A program made the translations under genes and the position numbers. 21,686 nt of DNA from Corynebacterium sp. (lineage in GTDB: Bacteria; Actinomycetota; Actinomycetes; Mycobacteriales; Mycobacteriaceae): positions 1 to 21,686 of the forward strand of contig NZ_JALAGU010000034.1 of the NCBI RefSeq assembly GCF_022712275.1, written 5' to 3'. Below are positions 17,087 through 21,686 of this stretch, one piece after another. The number at the start of each line of letters is the position of its first letter. Within the stretch, counting starts at the first letter, position 1. The notes under the pieces were generated by a model. The model was not told the origin of the DNA. It saw only the letters and a list, made by a program, of their open reading frames with translations, and searched no databases.

Positions 17087-18421
17087 TTGTCTTCCAACAA
17101 GGGCCTGCTGGAACAGATCATCAACTCCAGCTTCGCCGGTAAGCTCGGCGTCCCCCAGGGCGAGAAGCTGCGTCGACACAAGAAGGGTGAGCCCGCCCTC
17201 GACGGCCCGGTCGTCATCGGCGGCGAGGGCCGCGTGGCCGACGGTGTCCGGAAGTTCCTCGACACCGACTTCCAGTTCGTCGAGGCCGACACCGACATCA
17301 AGAAGTCCGCGATCATCTTCGACGCCACCGGCATCAAGACCCCCGAGGACATCAAGAAGCTCTACGAGTTCTTCCACCCCCAGATGCGCAAGGTGCGTCC
17401 GAACGCCCGCTTCCTCGTCATCGGCACCACCCCCGAGCTCATCGAAGACGCCGACGAGCGCATCGTCCAGCGCGCCATCGAGGGTTTCGTCCGCTCCCTG
17501 GCCAAGGAGCTGCTGCGCGGCGCCACCGCCCAGCTCATCTACGTCGACCCGGCCGTGAGCGACGATCTGTCCGGCCTCGAGGCCCCGGTCCGCTTCATCC
17601 TCTCCGGCAAGTCCGCCTACGTCGACGGCCAGGTCATCCGCGTCGACAACACCCACGTCGAGGCCCCCGAGTCCTGGGACGCCCCGACCGCCGGCAAGGT
17701 CGCCCTCGTCACCGGTGCCGCCCGCGGTATCGGCGCCGACATCGCCCGCGTCCTCGCCCGTGACGGCGCCAAGGTCATCATCGTCGACGTCCCCGCCGCC
17801 GGTGAGGCTCTCGCGGAGATCACCAACGAGGTCAAGGGTTCCGCCCTGCCGCTGGATGTCACCGCCCCCGACGCCGCTGACAAGATCAAGGCGCACGCCG
17901 AGGAGAAGTGGGGCCAGGGTGTGGACATCATCGTCCACAACGCCGGCGTCACCCGCGACAAGCTGCTCGCCAACATGGACGAGGGCAAGTGGAACCTCGT
18001 CGAGGCGATCAACTTCATCGCCCCGATCCGCATCACCGAGGGACTGCTGGAGAACGGCGGCCTCAACGAGGGCGGCCGCGTCATCACCCTGTCCTCCATG
18101 GACGGCCTCGCCGGCCAGCGCGGTCAGACCAACTACGCCATGTCCAAGGCCGGCATGATCGGCATCGCCGAGGCGCTGGCCCCGAAGGTCGCCGACAAGG
18201 GCATCACCGTCAACGCCATCGCCCCGGGTTTCATCATCACCGCGATGACCGCCGAGATCCCCACCGGCACCCGCGAGGTCGGCAAGCGTCTGAATTCCCT
18301 CAACCAGGGTGGTCTGCCGATCGACGTCGCCGAGGGCGTGGGCTTCTTCGCCGGCAACGCCTCCGGTGCGGTCACCGGTCAGTACCTCCGCGTCTGCGGC
18401 CAGCACCTGATGGGCGCCTAG
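17087..18421 (+). CDS. fabG4: FabG4-type high-molecular-weight 3-oxoacyl reductase
   Basis: This NAD(P)H-dependent reductase of 3-ketoacyl-CoA/ACP belongs to the two-domain HMwFabG class. The N-terminal about 195 residues form the flavodoxin-like domain typical of the class (LLEQIINSSFAGKLGVPQ, PVVIGGEGRVADGV). The C-terminal short-chain dehydrogenase domain has TGAARGIG (209-216), HNAGVTRD (284-291), catalytic S337 (TLSSMDG), Y350 and K354 (NYAMSKAG), and GITVNAIAPGFI. I take TTG 17087 as start: AAGGAG is 9 bases upstream and MSSNKGLLEQ fits; the longer frame from 17009 would code through the promoter. The product has 444 residues, close to Rv0242c. The stop TAG 18419-18421 overlaps the Shine-Dalgarno sequence of the next gene, so the two are one operon. 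Synonymous positions are almost all G or C, suggesting high expression. Confidence 0.94.
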   Translation: MSSNKGLLEQIINSSFAGKLGVPQGEKLRRHKKGEPALDGPVVIGGEGRVADGVRKFLDTDFQFVEADTDIKKSAIIFDATGIKTPEDIKKLYEFFHPQMRKVRPNARFLVIGTTPELIEDADERIVQRAIEGFVRSLAKELLRGATAQLIYVDPAVSDDLSGLEAPVRFILSGKSAYVDGQVIRVDNTHVEAPESWDAPTAGKVALVTGAARGIGADIARVLARDGAKVIIVDVPAAGEALAEITNEVKGSALPLDVTAPDAADKIKAHAEEKWGQGVDIIVHNAGVTRDKLLANMDEGKWNLVEAINFIAPIRITEGLLENGGLNEGGRVITLSSMDGLAGQRGQTNYAMSKAGMIGIAEALAPKVADKGITVNAIAPGFIITAMTAEIPTGTREVGKRLNSLNQGGLPIDVAEGVGFFAGNASGAVTGQYLRVCGQHLMGA

Positions 18422-18430
18422 GAGGTCACC

Positions 18431-19360
18431 GTGACTGTCACCTACAAGGAGCTCCCGGCGATCCCGGAGCTGATGACCGAGTACAAGTCCGCCGCCAAGG
18501 ACCTCGTCCCCGCCGTGGGCACGAAGCGTTCGGCGAAGACCGACCCCGCCACCGGCTTCGAGGTCAAGGGCGTGAAAGTCAGTGTAAGGCACCTCGGTGC
18601 CTACTGCGCGTCCACCGGTCTCCGCCTGGCCAACGAGCTACCCGCCACGTACCTCTACGCGCTCTCCTTCCCGCTCGCGATGAAGGTCATGACCACCCCG
18701 GACTTCCCTTTCAACGCTGTCGGTGCGGTGCACCTCACCAACGTCATCGAGCAGACCCGCCCGCTGACCGTGGACGACGAGTTCACCATCCGCACCCACG
18801 CGGAAAACCTTCGTCCGCACCGCAGGGGACTGCTGATCGACATGGTCACCGAGGTCTTCGTCGAGGACGGGGGAGACACTCCGGTCTGGACCCAGACCTC
18901 CGGCTTCCTCGCCAAGGGTGTGAAGCTCTCCGGATCCGCTGACGCTGCAGTGAAGGCCCGTGAGGAGGATTCCGGCTCACTGTTCGAGCGTCCGGAGCTA
19001 CCTGCGGACCCGACGCCCACGGCCACGTTCACCGCCACCCCGGCCACCATCAAGGTCTACGCGGACGCCTCGGGCGACAAGAACCCGATCCACGTCTCCG
19101 GCCTGGGTGCGAAGGCCTTCGGCTTCCCGTCCACCATCGCCCACGGCATGTGGTCGGCGGCGTCCGTCCTCGCTTCCCTGGAGGGAGAACTGCCCACCGG
19201 CGGTTCCCGCTTCTCCATCGAGTTCGCCAAGCCGGTCACGCTGCCGGCGAAGGTCGCCGAATTCACCGCGAAGGACACCTCCGGTGCCTGGGACGTCCAG
19301 CTGCGCAAGGCCTCCAAGCTGGATACCCTGCACGCGATCGCCCGCATTGAGGCGCTCTAG
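18431..19360 (+). CDS. htdX: MaoC-like double-hotdog enoyl-thioester (de)hydratase, HtdX-type
   Basis: It hydrates 2-enoyl or dehydrates 3-hydroxyacyl thioesters. It has 309 residues in two hotdog halves. The C-terminal half carries the hydratase-2 motif: YADASGDKNPIHVSG, with catalytic D216 and H221, then AFGFPSTIAHGM. The N-terminal half (about 20-175) lacks this motif and is the substrate-cradling half seen in double-hotdog enzymes. The start is GTG 18431, with AGGAGG 5 bases before it, built on the fabG4 stop codon, so translation is probably coupled. The order fabG4-htdX divergent from fadA2 matches Rv0242c-Rv0241c/Rv0243. With FadA2 and FabG4 it would supply the ketoacyl, hydroxyacyl and enoyl interconversions of a fatty-acyl cycle; direction (degradation or elongation) cannot be told. 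Confidence 0.92.
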   Translation: MTVTYKELPAIPELMTEYKSAAKDLVPAVGTKRSAKTDPATGFEVKGVKVSVRHLGAYCASTGLRLANELPATYLYALSFPLAMKVMTTPDFPFNAVGAVHLTNVIEQTRPLTVDDEFTIRTHAENLRPHRRGLLIDMVTEVFVEDGGDTPVWTQTSGFLAKGVKLSGSADAAVKAREEDSGSLFERPELPADPTPTATFTATPATIKVYADASGDKNPIHVSGLGAKAFGFPSTIAHGMWSAASVLASLEGELPTGGSRFSIEFAKPVTLPAKVAEFTAKDTSGAWDVQLRKASKLDTLHAIARIEAL

Positions 19361-19392
19361 TCCGGAGTTCTTTTCCGGGCAACGCCAGCATT

Positions 19393-19442
19393 ACGCCACC
19401 TGAGGTCGGTGGGCATCACTTCCCACCGACCTCAGGTGGCGT
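19393..19442. repeat. Perfect 21-bp hairpin at the right edge of the lipid module
   Basis: The arms at 19393-19413 and 19422-19442 are perfectly complementary (left arm begins ACGCCACCTGAGG, right arm ends CCTCAGGTGGCGT), with the 8-base loop CATCACTT. It starts 32 bases past the htdX stop. Outside it GCA and TGC can pair across a 2x2 internal loop. There is no T-run after it. It shares the ACGCCAnCT ends and ATCACTT centre with the hairpin at 15424-15481. Confidence 0.8.
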
Positions 19443-19445
19443 TCT

Positions 19446-19516
19446 GCGTGCACGATCATCACGTTTCAGGGACGTCCGTACAACCGGGACGCCCGAAACG
19501 TCATGATTGTGTACGC
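19446..19516. repeat. Long imperfect inverted repeat between htdX and ptsG
   Basis: Arms of about 30 bases pair with two single-base bulges and few mismatches: GCGTGCAC...ATCAT.ACGTTTC.GGG.CGTCC on the left against GGACGCCCGAAACGT.ATGAT.GTGTACGC on the right, around a 9-base loop (19478-19486). It begins 4 bases after the preceding hairpin and its last two bases run into the terminator stem that follows. Confidence 0.65.
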
Positions 19517-19540
19517 CCGGCCGTAGAGCCGGGCTTATTT
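19515..19540 (+). terminator. Intrinsic terminator of the fabG4-htdX operon
   Basis: GCCCGGC (19515-19521), loop CGTAGA, GCCGGGC (19528-19534), then TTATTT (19535-19540). This is a GC stem with a U-rich tail in plus orientation, ending exactly next to the ptsG stop codon. It protects ptsG from convergent read-through; in the minus direction there is no T-tract. Confidence 0.8.
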
Positions 19541-21592
19541 CTAGGGTCGCTCCCCTGCTGCCGCCGAGTCCGACGCTGAGTCGGACGCTGAGTCGGACGC
19601 AACGTCCTCAGGCTCCGCCTCCTTCGCGGTGACGGTGATGATGTCGTCACCCGGTGCGGCGACGGGGGCGACCATCCCCTCCACCGAGGCGAACTTCTTC
19701 GAGTTCACCACCACGACCGGGGTCAGCGGAGAGAAGCCTGCGGCCTCGATCTTCGCCCGGTCGAAGCGGATCAGCGGTGTTCCTGCAGTGACCTGCTGCT
19801 TCTTCTCGACGAGGTTCTCAAAACCCTCACCTTCCATCTTCACCGTGTCGATACCGATGTGGATGAGCAGCTCGATGCCGGAATCCAGTCGCAGACCGAT
19901 CGCATGGCCGGTCTTCTGCACGGTGAGGACCTTCCCGTCCGCCGGGGCGACCAGGGTGTCTCCGGTCGGATCGATGCACACGCCACCGCCCAGAGCTCCA
20001 CTGGCGAAGGCCTCGTCCGGGGTCTCGGACAACGGCAGGACCTTGCCCTCGACCGGCGCAGTCACGACAGTGACCGCGCCGGGACGCAGAGCAGGCTTGA
20101 TGTGGGCGGTTCCGGCGGCGACAGCGGCCTCCTCGATGCGGGCGTCCTCCGCGGCACTGGCCGCCTCGCGCTCAGCCTCGAGCTGGGCGAGAACTTCAGC
20201 CTTCTCATCCGCCCCGCGGTAGTCGAAGACGAGCACCAGGATCATGGAGGTGGCAAATGCAGCGGCAATACCGATGAGGTAGCCGCCCCACGGGTCCATG
20301 GCCGGGAAGGTCAACAGCGAGGTGAAGACGAAGGCATTGGCCTTGACGTCGAAGATGCCCATGATGACGCCACCGACGAAACAACCCGGGAGCAGGCGGA
20401 CGTAGGTCTTCTTGAATCTCAGCAGCACACCGTAGAGCGAAGGTTCGGAGATACCGCCGAGCAGACCCGCCATGAGACCACCGAGGGAGACCTGCCGCAT
20501 ACCTTTGTTCTTCTCCCTGACAGACACGAAGAACACGCCGGCGACCACACCGAAGCAGGCGAAATTCCAGGCACCCATCGGCCCCTGGATGAAGTCGTAG
20601 CCCAGGGTCGCGAGGTTCTGCACCATGATCGCGTTGAGCGGCCAGTGCAGTCCCAGCGGCACGAGGAAGGGGTAGAGCAGCGGGATGACGATCGCCAGGA
20701 TGAACGGCGAGAGGTCATTGGTCCATTCGAGGAAGTTCGAGATCCCGTTACCGATACCGATACCGAAGGGCCCCAGCAGGAAGGCGGTCAGCGGGATCAT
20801 GATGAGTAGCGAGAAGAACGGCACGAACACCATCTGCACCGCAGACGGAATGAGCTTCTTCAGGCCCTTCTCCACCCAGTACAGGCCGATCGCGGCGATC
20901 AGCGGCGGGAAGACCTGCGACGAGTAGTCGTTGAGCACCAGGGGGAGACCGAAGATGTGGACGACGTCCTCCGGATCGCCCAGCGAGAGGAACTCCGGGG
21001 TGAGCAGGGCGGCGGGGATCGCTGCCCCCACCCACTCGTTCGCACCGAGCTTCCGGGCTGCGGTCGCACCGATCATGATCGGCAGGAAGTAGAACACCGA
21101 CCGCCACATGGCGTGCAGCAGCACGTAGCCGTCCGGCTGATCCGCCATGTCGGCGCGGAAGTCCTGCCAGCCGAAGGTGTCGGCCAGCACCAGCATGGTG
21201 ATGATGAGGGACGCGCCGAGCAGCGCCCACAGCACGGGGCGGAATGTGTCCGAGAGGAACTCGAAGCAGTAGTTGATCCAGTCGTACTTCCCCCGTACTC
21301 CCCCGTACTCCTTCTTGGCGGGGGTGGAGTCCGCATCCCCCATCCCGGGTTCCTTGACGATGGCGTTGTAGAATTCGGCGACGCCGCCGCCCATCACCAC
21401 CTGGACGCCGTCACCGCCCTGCGGCACCACCCCCAGGACCTGCGGAGTGTTCTCCAGAGTGTCGAGATCGGCTTTCGACCGGTCATGGAGCTGGAATCTC
21501 AGTCTCGTCGCGCAGTAGGTGAGGTTGACGACGTTGTCCGCGCCACCCACCTCCTTGAGGATGCTCCGTGAGGTGTCTGTCGGGGATGGCAT
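19541..21592 (-). CDS. ptsG: PtsG, glucose-specific PTS enzyme IIBCA permease
   Basis: This permease imports glucose across the cell membrane while phosphorylating it. It has 683 residues, the same length I recall for C. glutamicum PtsG, with long near-identical blocks (GVVPQGGDGVQVVMGGGVAEFY, FLSDTFRPVLWALLGAS, GATAARKLGANEW). Order B-C-A: IIB about 1-90, phospho-Cys C27 in NLTYCATRLRF; IIC about 110-480, hydrophobic, with PLGLHWPLNAIMVQN and GGISEPSLYGVLL; an Ala/Glu-rich linker; IIA about 515-650, with H563 (TGHAIGL) and phospho-His H578 (LLIHIGIDT). The tail is a short ASDS repeat not needed for function. The start ATG 21592 has AGGA 5 bases upstream. It converges on htdX. SugR and GlxR control ptsG in C. 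glutamicum, but I see no clear site for either in the 94 bases available upstream. Confidence 0.97.
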   Translation of the reverse strand: MPSPTDTSRSILKEVGGADNVVNLTYCATRLRFQLHDRSKADLDTLENTPQVLGVVPQGGDGVQVVMGGGVAEFYNAIVKEPGMGDADSTPAKKEYGGVRGKYDWINYCFEFLSDTFRPVLWALLGASLIITMLVLADTFGWQDFRADMADQPDGYVLLHAMWRSVFYFLPIMIGATAARKLGANEWVGAAIPAALLTPEFLSLGDPEDVVHIFGLPLVLNDYSSQVFPPLIAAIGLYWVEKGLKKLIPSAVQMVFVPFFSLLIMIPLTAFLLGPFGIGIGNGISNFLEWTNDLSPFILAIVIPLLYPFLVPLGLHWPLNAIMVQNLATLGYDFIQGPMGAWNFACFGVVAGVFFVSVREKNKGMRQVSLGGLMAGLLGGISEPSLYGVLLRFKKTYVRLLPGCFVGGVIMGIFDVKANAFVFTSLLTFPAMDPWGGYLIGIAAAFATSMILVLVFDYRGADEKAEVLAQLEAEREAASAAEDARIEEAAVAAGTAHIKPALRPGAVTVVTAPVEGKVLPLSETPDEAFASGALGGGVCIDPTGDTLVAPADGKVLTVQKTGHAIGLRLDSGIELLIHIGIDTVKMEGEGFENLVEKKQQVTAGTPLIRFDRAKIEAAGFSPLTPVVVVNSKKFASVEGMVAPVAAPGDDIITVTAKEAEPEDVASDSASDSASDSAAAGERP
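19566..19601 (-). repeat. 12-bp tandem repeat, three copies, in the ptsG tail
   Basis: GAGTCSGACGCW occurs at 19566-19577, 19578-19589 and 19590-19601 with one or two differences, encoding repeated Ser-Asp-Ser-Ala in the last 20 residues of PtsG. Confidence 0.75.
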
Positions 21593-21604
21593 CGCGTTCC
21601 TGGC

Positions 21605-21650
21605 CTTTCAGAAAAAGGGAAGACAGAATGTGGTTTCCTCCGCCACTGTA
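21605..21650 (-). promoter_or_regulatory. ptsG promoter -10 and leader
   Basis: On the minus strand TACAGT (21650-21645) fits TAnnnT, giving a leader of about 45 bases. The leader contains a pyrimidine-rich stretch (CTTCCCTTTTTC), and AGGA precedes ATG 21592. The -35 region is at or near the window end and not recognisable. Confidence 0.45.
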
Positions 21651-21686
21651 GGCCCGGCCACCCCCGGAAGGAATCCCCCGGTACCC

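Noticed and set aside
17063..18592. Minus-strand frame of 509 residues opposite fabG4 and the start of htdX
   Set aside because: Gly/Asp/Val-rich antisense of a strongly GC3-biased gene; it spans two real genes and has no domain.

Overview
The window comes from a high-GC Gram-positive genome, almost certainly a Corynebacterium. The 683-residue glucose permease at the right end resembles C. glutamicum PtsG throughout, and the order ptsG - coaE - uvrB - uspA - helicase - metallo-hydrolase - uvrA is, from memory, the C. glutamicum order. Leaderless promoters (TAnnnT, 6-7 bases, then ATG) and a fadA2/fabG4/htdX lipid cluster of the mycobacterial type fit the same group.

Layout, left to right. 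1-1692 (+) is the 3' part of a polytopic membrane protein whose stop overlaps that of uvrA. 1689-4535 (-) is uvrA. A 143-base divergent region follows, with phased 10-bp repeats and paired -10 boxes. 4679-9416 (+) holds a metallo-beta-lactamase-fold hydrolase, a HelD-type RNA polymerase-recycling ATPase and a secreted alpha/beta-hydrolase peptidase. 9431-10809 (+) is a MerR regulator translationally coupled to a small membrane protein; both are broken by single-base indels in short homopolymers. 10964-14167 (-) holds uspA, uvrB and coaE, each with its own leaderless promoter; two of those -10 boxes include the TAG stop of the preceding gene. 14178-15500 is a degraded accessory stretch: a small secreted protein that has lost the start of its signal peptide, an internally deleted DUF4185 gene, and an orphan ORF.

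15513-19360 is a divergent lipid module, fadA2-like thiolase (-) against fabG4-like reductase plus MaoC hydratase (+). It should catalyse reduction, hydration/dehydration and thiolysis or condensation steps on acyl-CoA. A large hairpin lies 31-32 bases past the last stop codon on each side, so the module is bracketed. 19361-19540 holds three consecutive hairpins, the last a clear intrinsic terminator. 19541-21592 (-) is ptsG.

The functional themes are nucleotide excision repair (UvrA, UvrB), CoA synthesis and acyl-CoA chemistry (CoaE, FadA2, FabG4, HtdX), glucose uptake (PtsG) and transcription recovery (HelD). I did not find a CRISPR array, prophage, transposase, toxin-antitoxin pair, rRNA or tRNA. 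The observations most worth following up are the palindrome pair bracketing the lipid module, the MerR/membrane-protein cassette with opposite-phase frameshifts, the fusion of stop codons with leaderless -10 boxes, and the helically phased repeats in the uvrA leader.
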